A DNA stretch of 64,000 nucleotides, taken from Lobosporangium transversale. Its lineage: Eukaryota; Mortierellomycota; Mortierellomycetes; Mortierellales; Mortierellaceae. Shown one piece after another: positions 36,945-48,108 of this stretch (position 1 is the first letter of the stretch; each line of letters starts with the position of its first letter). The notes under the pieces are model-generated. The model saw only the letters and a list, made by a program, of their open reading frames with translations, ran no database searches and was not told the DNA's origin. Made by a program: the position numbers and the translations under genes. The stretch is from the NCBI RefSeq assembly GCF_002105155.1, contig NW_019028998.1, positions 124,001 through 188,000 of the forward strand. The letters are read 5' to 3'.

Positions 36945-38383
36945 ATGGCACAAGAGGAATTGGATTCTGTTCCGACAGTGAACAATAAAGCACCTCAAGC
37001 CAACGTTAGTCCAGGACTAGCAGATCACACAGGAGTCGTGGTACCACAAGATGTCATGGAAAGCATTCTAAGGCAAAGAGAAAGGTTAGTAGGAAGGGAG
37101 AGAATCTCTTTATTCTCTGATGGATCGTTAGAGAATGCAGGAAAGGACTCAGCGCGGATGGCTTTTGGAGTTGTTGCGCAGGAGAACGTGGACGAATACA
37201 CAGCAGTAATATCTGAAAAAGTTGATGACTATCCCTCATCCACCAAGGCAGAACTGGCAGGTCTATTCGCAGCAATACTTATTAGTCAAGGAATGTACCA
37301 ATAACAGTCTATGTAGACAATATGGCAGTAGTTACGCAGTTCAAACCCCTGGTGAGTGGAAGAGAGGGATGCACGGAACGACAACGACTTCACTCAACTT
37401 ATGCTATATGGTGGGCAGCAGTTTATAACGCATTCGTTCGACAGGGCCGAAAAGTCAACGTAGTCTGGATTAAGGGACATGTAGGCAACAAAGGCAATGA
37501 AAAGGCTGATCAGGTAGCCAAGGAGGGACACTTTAGTGAACTGTGGAAATTGAAGGAACAGGAATACAATGACTTCAGATGTCACGCTTTCTTCAATGGA
37601 GACGTAATAGAGGACGACCTTCGCCGACTCCTGAAACTACAATCTGCTGTCAGGACGAATGCGACCTGGAGTGTGCAGAACAGGACCAGCCGTTACATCG
37701 CAGATTGGAAAGAGATTGATTGGAAGGTGACTCTACACATTATCCACGACGGTAACACCCCAAGAGGGCTATTCACCAGTCCAACTGACTGCCAACGACG
37801 AGCTCACAGGGTCAAGAAGCTACATGGCATGCTCCCAACGCTTGCTTACATGAAGCAGTGGAGACCAGATATCTATGACACAGACATCTGCAGAGCGTGT
37901 GAATCAGAAAGAGAGGACACAGAGCACCTTCGGAAGTGCCCTATCACAGATGACAAGCAGTTGGAAGGGTGAACAAGAGCGATTGAGGATATCAATCGCG
38001 ACGGACAAAGGGCTCTAGCGAAGGAGAGGAAACTTTGGGAAGACAAGTTGCGTCGGGCACTGGCATCAGGGCAGAAGCAGATTGGCAGGGTACCTACGTT
38101 CATGCCAGCAAGCGAAGAGGTGATATGGGCGTCATTGGAAGCCATGTACAGAGGAGCTGCTGCAATTCGACAGACGGCTGAATTGTGTTACGACGATGAA
38201 GGAGATGAAGATGGCGGCGGTGAGAGAGCCATCAGGACAGTCCAAGACCTTTGCCATGGGTTGGTGCCGAAAAACTTGGTCAAGAATTGGAAAGATACTT
38301 TCAAGACAACCGCATCTATTGCAAAATATGTGGTTTGCAGATTCATCAAAGCTATCGAGGAAATCGGAAGGACTGAGATCTGA
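36945..38383 (+). pseudogene. LINE RNase H / zinc-knuckle ORF, frameshifted and with a stop
   Basis: Frame 36945-37304 encodes the RNase H start with the first two acidic motifs (FSDGSLEN and TKAELAGLFAAI). A frameshift near 37300-37320 moves the reading to the frame that continues with VYVDNMAVVTQF, giving the third acidic residue. It then carries KGHVGNKGNEKADQVAKEG with the His-Asp pair and a terminal C-x2-C...H-x4-C motif (CRACESEREDTEHLRKC). An in-frame TGA at 37970-37972 interrupts it, after which the same frame stays open to 38383. The catalytic D, E, D, H, D pattern is all visible despite the breaks. A retroelement RNase H of this kind degrades the RNA strand of the cDNA hybrid. Inactive copy. 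Confidence 0.85.
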
Positions 38384-38848
38384 AACAGACGCTGTAAAGT
38401 CACTGTCGACTGGGAAAGAACTAAAGGCATCACCTCTGCGAGCAAACGCGCCAGGGAGCGCACCTGTGTTGGACAGCACAGACGTAGCAGAAGTGGTTTC
38501 TTAGGACCTACCCTGAGACCACGACGAACAGCTGACGTGAAAGCGATCAGGACGGAAGCTGACCAAAGAGTAGCGAGGGAGCTATCGGCAACAATTAGAA
38601 CTGATAGTAATGGAACGGCTGGGAGGGTGTCGCTTTTTGATGATTGAGGACTGCGGCTAGAAGATGACTTTCGCGCACAACAGGCTAAGTAGGGAGCAGG
38701 GCTCGTCACAGGTTCCGTAGGGATGAAGACTTACCACTCATGCTGACGTGGTTTGTGAATAGGATGTTGTACAGTGGCAGTTCAACGATGTGGTTAAGAC
38801 CGATTATTAGAAAACGCTTTATTTGGGCCCCATTTATAGAGCTAGCGT

Positions 38849-38860
38849 CTAAATAAATCA

Positions 38861-38863
<3 letters not shown>
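38849..38863. repeat. Target-site duplication, left copy
   Basis: CTAAATAAATCATAC, identical to 39226-39240, directly flanking the inserted copy. Confidence 0.8.
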
Positions 38864-38892
<29 letters not shown>

Positions 38893-39225
38893 GATAACAA
38901 GGGCCCACGAGGTCATGTAGGATTTATTTAAATGTTAGCTCTATAAATGGGTTGCCCCATTACTGGGGTCACAAATAAAGCGGTATCCAATAATCGACCG
39001 AAGCCGCATCGTCATACTGCCACAGTACTACATCCTGTTCATAAACCACGTCAGCATTGAGTAGACTTCCTTGGTCCCAGAGGACCTGTGGCACGGCTCT
39101 ACTCCCTACTTGGCCTGTTGTGCGCGAAGGTCATCCTTTAGCCGCTGTCCTCAATCATCAAAAATTTACAGCTTTCCAGGCGCTCCATAATCGCCAATTC
39201 CACCTGCTGCCGGTAGCTTGCCGCC
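38864..39225 (-). mobile_element. Nested 5'-truncated LINE copy (minus orientation, 362 bp)
   Basis: Starts with a T run (its A tail on the minus strand) at 38864-38892, followed by GATAACAAGGGCCCACGAGG and sequence matching the reverse complement of 38620-38850. It is bounded on both sides by the 15-base CTAAATAAATCATAC duplication. Insertion into the 3' end of the older plus-strand copy explains why that copy lacks its terminus at 38863 and regains it at 39241. Confidence 0.78.
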
Positions 39226-39240
39226 CTAAATAAATCATAC
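39226..39240. repeat. Target-site duplication, right copy
   Basis: CTAAATAAATCATAC, identical to 38849-38863; continues into the missing LINE 3' terminus. Confidence 0.8.
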
Positions 39241-39382
39241 ATGACCTCGTGGGTCCTTGCTATTAAAAAAAAAAGACTTTATGACATCTCACCAGAACTG
39301 ATCACGTGATCACTGAGCGCTTAAACGCGTGCGATACGTACTTAGAATGTATAGTACTAAAATGATTCTCTTATCGCTGATA

Positions 39383-39453
39383 GCGTGGTTGGTTTAGTGG
39401 TATAATTACCGCCTGCCACGCGGTAGACCCGGGTTCGATTCCCGGACCACGCA
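39383..39453 (+). tRNA. tRNA-Gly (anticodon GCC)
   Basis: A 71-base cloverleaf without intron. The acceptor stem is GCGTGGT/ACCACGC and the D arm GGTTTAGTGGTATAA holds the A box. The anticodon loop CTGCCAC shows GCC, and the T arm CCCGGGTTCGATTCCCGG holds the B box. The discriminator base is A, and a T-rich stretch follows for pol III termination. CCA is not encoded, as usual in eukaryotes. Confidence 0.96.
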
Positions 39454-39633
39454 TTTCTTTTATATATTGCATTTTTTCTCCAGAATCACAAGCCACGTTG
39501 TAAAACGTTTTCCTGGAAATTGATCTTTGGCACACAGCAATATCTTGGTTCTGAATTCTAATTTCTTATTGTGCTCATTTCGAAATACTTAGAACTAAAG
39601 AAACAGGTGTCTAGAAACGGAGGAACAAAGATT

Positions 39634-42408
39634 ATGGATTTTTCATCCTCAACTAATCCATGGAATGCAGCACATTCAAAGGACAATCACTCTTGTCAGT
39701 CTCAGTCCGAGCCCTGTTATTGCCATGATAAAGAACGAGCGCAGGATGATGGCCTCAAGGCATTCTTGCCACCAGGGTTTGATTCACTTGAAGAATATTT
39801 AGCTAGCCTGCAGTCGTTTTTGGCCCGTTGTGAACCGATTACGAATCTTATGATTGTCGATTATTTCACAACCAACTCTTGGGAGACTCGGATGCCTCAA
39901 GAGTGGAGAGATGCCTTCGAATCAGATCAAGGAAGGCTTAGCTCATTGGATCTAATGGAGCTTGTCAGTCTTGGGAAACTGAGAGATTTTAAAGCAGCCC
40001 CTGCGTGTCCAAAGTCAACAAAGTCATCATCATCATCACCCTCACTAGTATTAACGTCTTTATCAAAAGCCACTACGGACTTGTGCTCTGGATCTTCAAA
40101 GAGGGTAGACCAAGAGCCACAGGATTGGCCAGAGTCACTAAAAGAGTTTGTCAGCATGGTTAAAAGGCTCTCAATCAATCGAACTCTTGACCCAGAGTGT
40201 GAGTTCAACGTTTTTTTTTTTTTTTTTTTTTTTTTTGTGAGGATATATCTAAAATTCGTAGCTTTAACTAATCAGTTCTGGTCATATTTTCTTGTCAAGC
40301 AAAGTCACAAAGTTCAAAAACACGCTTGATATTCACTTAATTCCAGGAATGTCACCAAAGAAGCTTCATGAGGTCGAGATTTTGAGTGGCTTGATAGCTT
40401 CATATGCAAAGGATCATGCAATCAGATCAGTTATTGATCTAGGTGCGGGACAGGGTTATCTGAGCAGGGTTTTAGCCTTCCAGCACCAGCTGTGTGTTCT
40501 AGGAGTAGACTCAAATACAATTCAGACATGTGGTGCTCAAACGACACAAAAGCGGACAGAGAAGCTTTTTGTCAACAAGTCAAAATTGAAAAAACTGGGC
40601 GGAAGTAACAGAAAGGGTAGAGAAAAGGTGCCATCTCTCTCTTCGAAACAAAGTCAAAGCAATCAAGTATCTATGCCATCCTTTACAACCGGAGCAATAA
40701 CATCGACAACAACAGCTTTGACGGAGAGCTCATCACCACTTCTATCACCGGTGGTAGAAACATCAGGATTGGCAGTAATGGGTGTTACACCTATTGATAC
40801 GATGACAACTAATTCAGGGCCAGTGTTTGATAAAGCAGCTACGCTTGCGGATGAAACACCCTTATTGATTCCGGCATCATCCTCTATGGCTTCATCTTCG
40901 ACTGTATCAGATTCTGCATTACCAAAACCATGTAAAAAGCTTAAAACTGGAACGAGGTCTAGCAGCAGCCCTGCAAATCCTGCGACAGGAAGTAGTAATG
41001 GTTCATGTAAAAAGACTAACCGGTCCAGGAGATCAAGAGCAAAACGAGAGGAAACACAAAATATTCCTGGTTCAGACACCTCTACCGAGACTGCTGTATC
41101 AACTTCTGGATCAACAGACATTCCGAATATATCAATCTCCACGTGTGATGCCTCATTAAGCTCGCACACAACAAATCATATAGATAAAGAGCAGCTGAAG
41201 CAGGAAGAGGGAAGCAAAACTGCATTTGATTCTGCAAGTGATCCAAACCTTGCAGCCACACCAGGAAGTAACTTTCAACTGCAACATATCACACATCATA
41301 TCACTGCAGCTACATTGCCTACATTACTGAAAGAGCATTTCCCAAAGAAACCAAAGTGTGTGGCAGCTCAAACATGTGAAAACAATGACACCCACCTACA
41401 ATTAGGGCATCGCCAGGACTGTATACCCGATGATGAAGAAGAAGAAGAGGGTCGTTGGACGCTATGTGGGCTCCATGCGTGCGGCGATTTGACTAGCAAT
41501 ATGATTAAGCTTTATCTCGAAAGTTCTGCAACTTGCTTATTCAGTGTTGGATGTTGCTATCATTGGATCACAGAGCGATTTGACAAAGACGGGAATATCG
41601 CCATCTCTGACGGTATAAGGACCATCTTGTTTCTTGTTTGTTGCTTTGTAAGCGGCAAGACATTTATACAATATTGAGCATATTTACACACGTTTAATTG
41701 GTTGATTGATTTTTTTATTCTCTTTTATTTTTATTTTTTTCTAAACTAGGAACTCATGGTTTTCCGTTGAGCACAGCATTCAATCGACATTCGATTCATC
41801 TGGGTGAGCATGCCAAAATGATTGCTTGCCAGTCCCCAGAGCGATGGCTCAAGTATCAAAAAGAGACTGAGGATGCTATTCATGGTCATTATTTCCGTGC
41901 ACTTCTTCACGTAGGTTTTTTTATGTGTTCACTGACTGTATTCAGTGTCAACCAAAAATTTCAGCATTACTAATTATGTCTTTGTTGTCTTTTTCAAAAT
42001 AAGAAACTCATGGTAGAAAGAGGGCTGTATCCAGGACCTCCAGCTGTTGCGCCTGTATTAGGGAGAATGGGGAAACATCGATTGAAAGGGTTTCCTCATT
42101 ACCTTTCCACTGCGATTAATCGTTTGCATTTACCGACTGATGTTATTAAACCTGAGGAGGCGCAGGCTGCATACGAAGAGTTTTTGGAACAAGATTTATA
42201 CAGGATTGGGATTCTGTGGGCTCTCAGAACAATGCTAGGTCCCCTATTTGAAGGGATGATATTGCTTGATAGAGCAACATATTTGTATGAGAATATTGTT
42301 GAAAGAAATGACAAGAATGCTGTCAAGAAAGGATCCGTACAATTAATAGCAGGATTTGATGTTGTAGAGAGTCCACGGAATATGATATTGATTGCACTTA
42401 AAGACTAA
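39634..42408 (+). CDS. METTL25/RRNAD1-like methyltransferase
   Basis: Exons 39634-40196 (or 40202), 40300-41612, 41750-41910 and 42004-42408, about 813 residues. The SAM-binding motif I is VIDLGAGQGYLSRVL near residue 233, preceded by MSPKKLHEVEILS, which is characteristic of the METTL25 family. Later motifs are GLHACGDLTSNMIKLYLES near 578, SVGCCYHWITERF and CQSPERWLKYQK. These proteins are predicted RNA or protein methyltransferases; the substrate is not established here. About 340 Ser/Thr/Lys-rich residues are inserted between motif I and the HACGD motif. The exon 1/2 junction is uncertain: the best donor by consensus (GTGAGT at 40199) breaks the frame. GTGTGA (after 40196) or GTTCAA (after 40202), joined to the acceptor GTCAAG at 40299, keeps it. 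The start is the first ATG; an upstream in-frame GTG was not used. Confidence 0.85.
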
Positions 42409-42558
42409 TGTTATTTTGCAGATTAAAATATTAATAATATTGATAACAATAGTAACAATAGTATTTGATAAATTGTAGAGGATAGTTGGGCATATTGATG
42501 TGCTTAAATGAAGCTATGTATACAAATGAGTAAGAGGAAAGGAGTGATTCTCTATATT

Positions 42559-45420
42559 TTACACGGAGCAACTCGAAGCTCCTGCATCCTTGGGTTCCAT
42601 GAAATGTTGTAAAGAAAAAAACGTGCTAAGGATCATGACTGCAATCCCAAAGCCCACACACATCAGGTGCGGAAGCTTTTTAGTTGACCATAAAGGCCCT
42701 GATACAAGCTTCAAATAGCACATTGGTGGCAAGATAAATGCTAGAGCCGTGGCCGAGAACCCGCCAGTTACCTCGAGTACAAATCCGAGGTTACATGTCA
42801 GAAGTGCGATGAATAATGCTACTCCTACAAGCCCTGTTGTAATAATAAAATGACGCTTGATAGAGAAGGGTAACCCTGGGAAGTAGTAAGTCTCAATAAC
42901 CTACGTATAAAAAAAAAATTAGTACATTTTAGTGCAATTAGGACATTTTAAATTCATGAGCCCAAATAATATTACGATTAATATGTTATAGAACCATACC
43001 TCGCGACAGACAAAAGCTTCGAGTGGAAGGGTTGTGAACATGTTCACACCAAAGCAGAAACGCGCGATGTTAATGATAAAGTTGTCCGATGCAAAATTGT
43101 TCAAGATGTTTCCTACATTATTGAGTTATTCAGCTTAATTAACTGTTAACGTAATCCAGTTTTTTTTTACACTACAAAAGCATTTAATCACTGACCTTGC
43201 GTCATATCGGAGAAACTGAGATATCCTGAAAGTGCCAAGATCAAACAGGCCAGAAGCGAGACCACCATACTCATATGTGTAACTAGCTTTACACGGTTTA
43301 TCTATATTGAACAAGAGAACAAAAAGTCAACTTCAAATCTACTCTTGATTTAGTCATTCGAGGAAAATTTCCTACAAGTGTTAAATCTTACTGTCGGCTT
43401 TTGCAGAGAGGAGAAGATTAAGAATGAATTGTGATGGCATACGAACGCTATTCAGGGACCGGTGTTTTGAAAAAAAAAAAAAAAAAAAAAAAAAAAGATT
43501 AATGGTACGCACAATAATGATGGTTGAACAGAGCTATCTAATAACTCGATTGATAATTTGGTGAGCAGGGAATTCATACCAAAACTAATGACGCCAATGG
43601 ACTGGAAAACTTTTGGTCTAGCAAACGACCAGACCGCATCTGGGTCACCTTTCATTTCTATAGGTGCCCTAGGCCCTTCAATCATGACTGCAATAATGAT
43701 GATCACAAGCGCCAACATAGCAACGGCGCTCGTTTTGGCTAACTTGGAAATATCTCGATAGAGCGAGAGTGGGTATGAAATCATGACCGTGCAAAATGTA
43801 ATGACAAATGAACGTCTGGCTATAAAACCCAGCAAAGGCCAATCCTCGATCCCAGGAATTAGTGCCTGGAGTACGTGTGGTAGGGTATCACCCACGATGA
43901 CGGTGTAGGCACACATAGCTGTTTAGATTGAGGATAGGATGCCATGCAAGTTAGGCGCGAGGATAATAATAGGAATATAAATATATAGATTGGTCAGGAA
44001 CAGTTTTGGAAAGCATGGTTCGAATTGCTTAAAAACTTTTGATGCAATAATAAGTTTTTGTGTTTATAACACACCTCCAAAGGCAAAAATAAATTGAAAG
44101 AGTGAAATGCTGATCAAGCCAGCCTTGCCAAAACAGAACATTAGAAGATCCTGGTACGTGCTTCTTCCAGAAAGCTTCGCACTATGAACTAACAGGCCAA
44201 CGGTCCAATCTGCAAATAACAAAAAAAAATTAGTTCGAAGTAGAACAGGTCGTATAGCGTCACAACGTTATTTGTTGCTGGCAAGGCGAACCCATACCGA
44301 CGATCCATGTTATAAGGCATAGTAAAAGGACTCCCATCCCAAGCCTACCAACCAGAAAAGAAAAATTTCAGTTGAGGATAGTCATTAACTAAAACTCCGA
44401 TGTTGCTATGCTTTTTAGTTCGTTAATTGCAACTTTGGTCATCCTACCCAGCTTCTTGAAACGCAAAGGGAAGACCTAAGAACAAGAACAGATAGATAAT
44501 AACCATTGTAAAATTGACTTAGTGAAATCTGTGAATGCTAAATCCTATATTTGATTGTGTACATCTCAAGTTCGCAGGATCGTTTACCAATGATGCCTAA
44601 AATGTTGGATTCGAAAGGAACAAAGAAAGGGTAAGTTATCAAATTATGAAAAGAACAATTCCTGGGGAAAAAAATAAACCTTAAAAAATGCATTATCCAA
44701 CGCCCAAGCATTAATTTTTTTCTTACCTGCTCCGATAATGCTGTTGGCCATGTTTAAAAAACTGCTCAGGAGATTGCCTCCATGATCTGGAAGTTTAGCC
44801 TCTGGATCAATGTCATGTCCATGGTCTGGTCGATTTCCAATACCACTGCGGTTAGTTCTGTTTCCTGTCATCATTCCAATAGCTTCTTCTTCCTGATCAA
44901 AATCTAGATCTCCATCATCATCATCATCTGTTGTCTCGTGTGAGTGGCCAGAAACAAAAGAGTCGTTCGATATCCTTCCATACTCTCCATGCCGCTTTGG
45001 CTGTGTTGGCCTAGCTTTGGTTTTCGTCTTCAACTTGGCTTTGTACGAGACCAATGGTACTTTGGTGGAGGCGTCATGGTAATTTCGTGGTTCAAGTTCA
45101 AAGTTAAGGTCTACATCACTGTCATCATCATCATTTCCTCCTCCACTTCCGGTAACTCCTAAGGCATTTCGGTTTTGTTCCCTCTTTTTTTGATGAGACT
45201 GAAGATCTGTCGTCTCGTTGCTACTTCCGTCACTGCTCTGATTGATATTGTATTGATGACAACCGTTGACTGCTTCAGCGTTTGAGCTATCAGTTCCCGA
45301 GGATTGTGAAGAGGAAGCAAGGGGGTGTTGAGAACCATTAAAGTTACTCAAGCCGCTCCTGTCGTTGCTTTCCAAAGCTGGAGAATGAGAGGTAATTGTG
45401 GATTGTTCATCACGATTCAT
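42559..45420 (-). CDS. AVT-type (SLC38-like) amino-acid transporter
   Basis: Ten exons (minus): 45420-44727, 44596-44588, 44475-44448, 44344-44298, 44209-44075, 43918-43580, 43447-43392, 43301-43196, 43112-43000 and 42900-42559, all joining in phase to 622 residues. The N-terminal 220 residues are acidic and Ser/Asn-rich. The carrier begins with the family motif NMANSIIGAG|IIG|LPFAFQEAG, split by two introns around a 9-base exon. Other signatures are AMCAYTVIVGDTLPHV, PLSLYRDISKLAKTS and AFVCHHNSFLIFSSL, typical of the AVT/SLC38 family, with about 11 membrane spans. Yeast AVT proteins exchange neutral amino acids across the vacuolar membrane; exact substrate is not readable. It converges on the METTL25-like gene, 150 bases apart. 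Confidence 0.93.
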
Positions 45421-46004
45421 GTCTTGGATCGCTTTTATTATAACTATTACTGTTGTTTGTCTTTCTTTTTCTTTTCCCTCTCCTGTAAGTTGCAAGGCTT
45501 TATTAGGCGGTATAGAATAGTCTGGACTGGGTGCAGCAGGGCGTAGCTGCAAAAGGGAATGTGAATGGGCGAGAAAATGGATGAATAATATGATTGACGT
45601 GATAATCAAGAAGAAAGAAGAAGCAAGAAACAGGACGAAAGCCAAAAAAGAAAAAAGAAAGGCATCTCAACCCTTTGCTTAATTCCTGCTATTCGTTTTC
45701 CTTCCTTTCCAAACCTCTAAACAAACACAGGCACGAGCACACTTACACACACAAGGTTTGCAACGGGATCTTTAGCGCGCATCTATTAGTCTATCAGTTT
45801 ATCACCCGTCATTCAAAGCATCTATAAACGAGCCTTACTCCACGGTCTATGACTTTGTCAGTCTGTTTATTTAAAAAAAAGAGGGTCATTCATAAATACC
45901 AGAGGATGCTGCCTGTCTCCTTAATCAGAGTTGGGTAGTGTGAGTGCGTTTCTGTGCAATTGCTATTATACAAAGTCCACTCTGTTGGCTGCATAGCCTC
46001 CTCT
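45421..46004. other. Upstream region of the AVT gene, 3' flank of TIM50
   Basis: 584 bases between the AVT start and the TIM50 stop, both genes on the minus strand. Purine-rich on the plus strand around 45590-45660 (pyrimidine-rich on the transcribed leader). No additional gene was recognised. Confidence 0.55.
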
Positions 46005-47862
46005 TTATGCTTTGCCTGATGAGGGCTGCGATGTCTCTGTGCTGTTATCTGTCTCAGCAGCTAGAGCAGCCAGAGCTGCAGGATCAGGACCACCCTAAGG
46101 ATTATATCATATCGCAGTGCAGAAAATAGAATAAAATAAGAGTCGTTTCTTTTTCTTAAAAGCAAAATAGACGAGATCAAGAGCCTTCTTGTTTCTTACT
46201 TTGGTCATAATGTCCCACACAGAGATCTTCATTGATTTGAGCTTACTCTCAAGCTCCTTCTGTTTCTTCAAGTTCTGAGCTGCTTCCTCCTCAACAACCT
46301 TATGTGTACGCTTAAAGTGCTCCTGGAACTGTTGACGCTGCTGCTCAAACAATGGCACAGGCGGTTGTTCCTGTTGTTGGCTTCCCAAGCGGAAGATACC
46401 GAGCCCCTTTCCCTTCTTATTCTTTTGCTCTTCTTCCCACTGCAAGCGCATCTGTTCTTTCAATTCCTCTTCCCATTTAGCAAATTCTACAGGAATGTTT
46501 TTGCCACGGAACTTAGCCAACGGACCGCGAACGTCCTCAACCTCGGTCAACGCAATTGCTAATCAGATCAAAAGAGTATATATGTATATAATGGTTACTT
46601 CTGCATGTCTTCAACACTACTTTTTTTTTTCTCCTCTTTTTCAAGAATCTGATTGGGATGACGACGTACTCTCAAGGAATGGAATCATGGCAACCAACTC
46701 AGTATCATTTGGATCACCAGTCCATGGTTTCATGGCAATTGAGTTTTCTGGCTGAAGCGAATAAGCATCGGGATTTGAGTCCATAATAATGACTTTGGAC
46801 AAATCACGGTTCAAATGGGATAGGTCCTTGACATATTTGCCATCAATATAGCGTGTACTCTCCCTGAACAGACGATAGACTGCATATTGGTAAGGATCCA
46901 GTTTATCCAAAATGCGAAGCGCGGTCTGAAGGGCAGCCAAAAAAAAGTTATAATCGTTAACATTCCTAAGACCGCTAACGAGTTTTCCAAATAAATATTG
47001 CACATTGATCTGCTAAAAATAAATAACGAACAAAACTTACATCAGCTGTCTGCGTAGTAAAGATAACAATTTCGTAATGCTGGAAAAGGTAGGCTAGGAA
47101 GTATTCTGCTCCTGGACGCTTAGCAACTCTCCAGCCATGATCCTTGTCCCAGGTCGAGTGAATCAATGTATTATCGAGATTAATCACGAGAGTATAACGC
47201 TGTTGGTAAGGCTCTGGTAAAGGATCGGGCAAGAGCTTATCCCAGATCGGATTGGCCATCTTTTCTGTAGCAGCCTTGTACCGCTCCTGTGCTCGACGAA
47301 CATATCCAGCTAAGAACGACTCATCCGGATGTTTCTCTGCATCTTTGACCCCCTCCTCATCCGGATAGGGGCAACCTTAAAAATATATGAATGGATATAT
47401 ACATGTCATCAGTAATGAAGGAAGAAGAAAAAAAAAAAAAAGAGCTATTAAGAGCATACTGATCTGGAACAAAAGTGATCAATCAAATGATTTGATTAGG
47501 ATTCTTCAAAATACGTTACCAACATTGTAAGCAAGTCCGACAGCCGAGATTCCTAAGAGTGCATAAAGTGCATAAACAGCAGGACTCGTCGGGGTCTTTT
47601 CAATCTTAGAAGGCTTGTTTTTGCCCTTGGGGACAGTAGGTTGCGTGGGACCATGTCCTGTCTTTTGGGCAAGAGCCTCGGCAGCAAGGTTCCTGACGGC
47701 ATTGCTGGTGCTGCTATTAGAGGAGTTGTTGGTCCCAATAGTGTTTCCTACTTCGTTGACAGGTGTAGCATAAGTGCGTCGTGCGGCCCACACGGGTGAG
47801 AGGCGTGCGTTTGCTGTGGGTCGCAAAGACCTTGAAAGAGTATTACGTGCAATAGACGCCAT
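46005..47862 (-). CDS. TIM50: Mitochondrial import inner-membrane translocase subunit Tim50
   Basis: Exons 47862-47520, 47375-47041, 46925-46670, 46558-46200 and 46094-46005 (minus) give 460 residues in phase. Tim50 is the receptor of the TIM23 complex for presequence proteins. The N-terminus is a basic, Arg/Ser-rich presequence ([20 protein letters not shown]). One membrane span follows near 98-115 ([20 protein letters not shown]). The FCP1-like domain (about 180-350) has [43 protein letters not shown] and [20 protein letters not shown]. The phosphatase motif reads NLDNT where active enzymes have DxDxT, so catalysis is unlikely, as in other Tim50 proteins. The C-terminus is charged and Gln/Glu-rich. 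It is divergent with Dbp10 (246 bases between starts). Confidence 0.94.
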
Positions 47863-48108
47863 GTTTCCCTTTCTTTCTCTTCTGTGTGAATAGAAATTGT
47901 GAGAAGAATGCGATGGAGAAAAAATGTCTTCTTTCGGCGGTTAGAAGGGTAAGTGTAATGAAGCTTCTAAAGGGGGCTTAGAGTGTGCTTGAAGCAGTCA
48001 CCGTAAATACACAAATCACTTTTTTTTTTTTAGTCCAAGCTCCAGCGTCACAGAAATGTCCTTCTTTGTCAACAACTTTCCCCTTTCCGCTTCCTCATTT
48101 ATATACCA
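47863..48108. promoter_or_regulatory. Shared bidirectional promoter of TIM50 and DBP10
   Basis: 246 bases between the divergent start codons. Contains a CT-rich stretch beside TIM50 and a T run at 48020-48030 beside DBP10. No canonical TATA box was seen. Inference from gene arrangement. Confidence 0.55.

Larger units (their letters stand above)
36842..39273 (+). mobile_element. Degenerate non-LTR (LINE) retrotransposon remnant, 5' truncated
   Basis: Contains only the 3' part of a LINE: a broken RNase H reading frame (36945-38383), a short 3' region, and the family 3' terminus ATGACCTCGTGGGTCC...CTATT plus an A run (39241-39273). The terminus is split by a second, opposite-orientation copy (38864-39225) flanked by a 15-base duplication. 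No reverse transcriptase domain is present in the window. The A tail ends 110 bases before the tRNA-Gly gene. Confidence 0.75.

Noticed and set aside
38188-38709. 173-codon minus-strand open frame in the LINE
   Set aside because: Opposite the LINE ORF, no motif; the plus-strand RNase H frame explains the coding bias.
39571-39633. In-frame GTG extension of the METTL25-like gene
   Set aside because: Non-ATG start; the ATG at 39634 is preceded by a plausible leader.
40663-41169. 168-codon minus-strand open frame
   Set aside because: Antisense to the low-complexity insert of the METTL25-like gene; no start context or domain.
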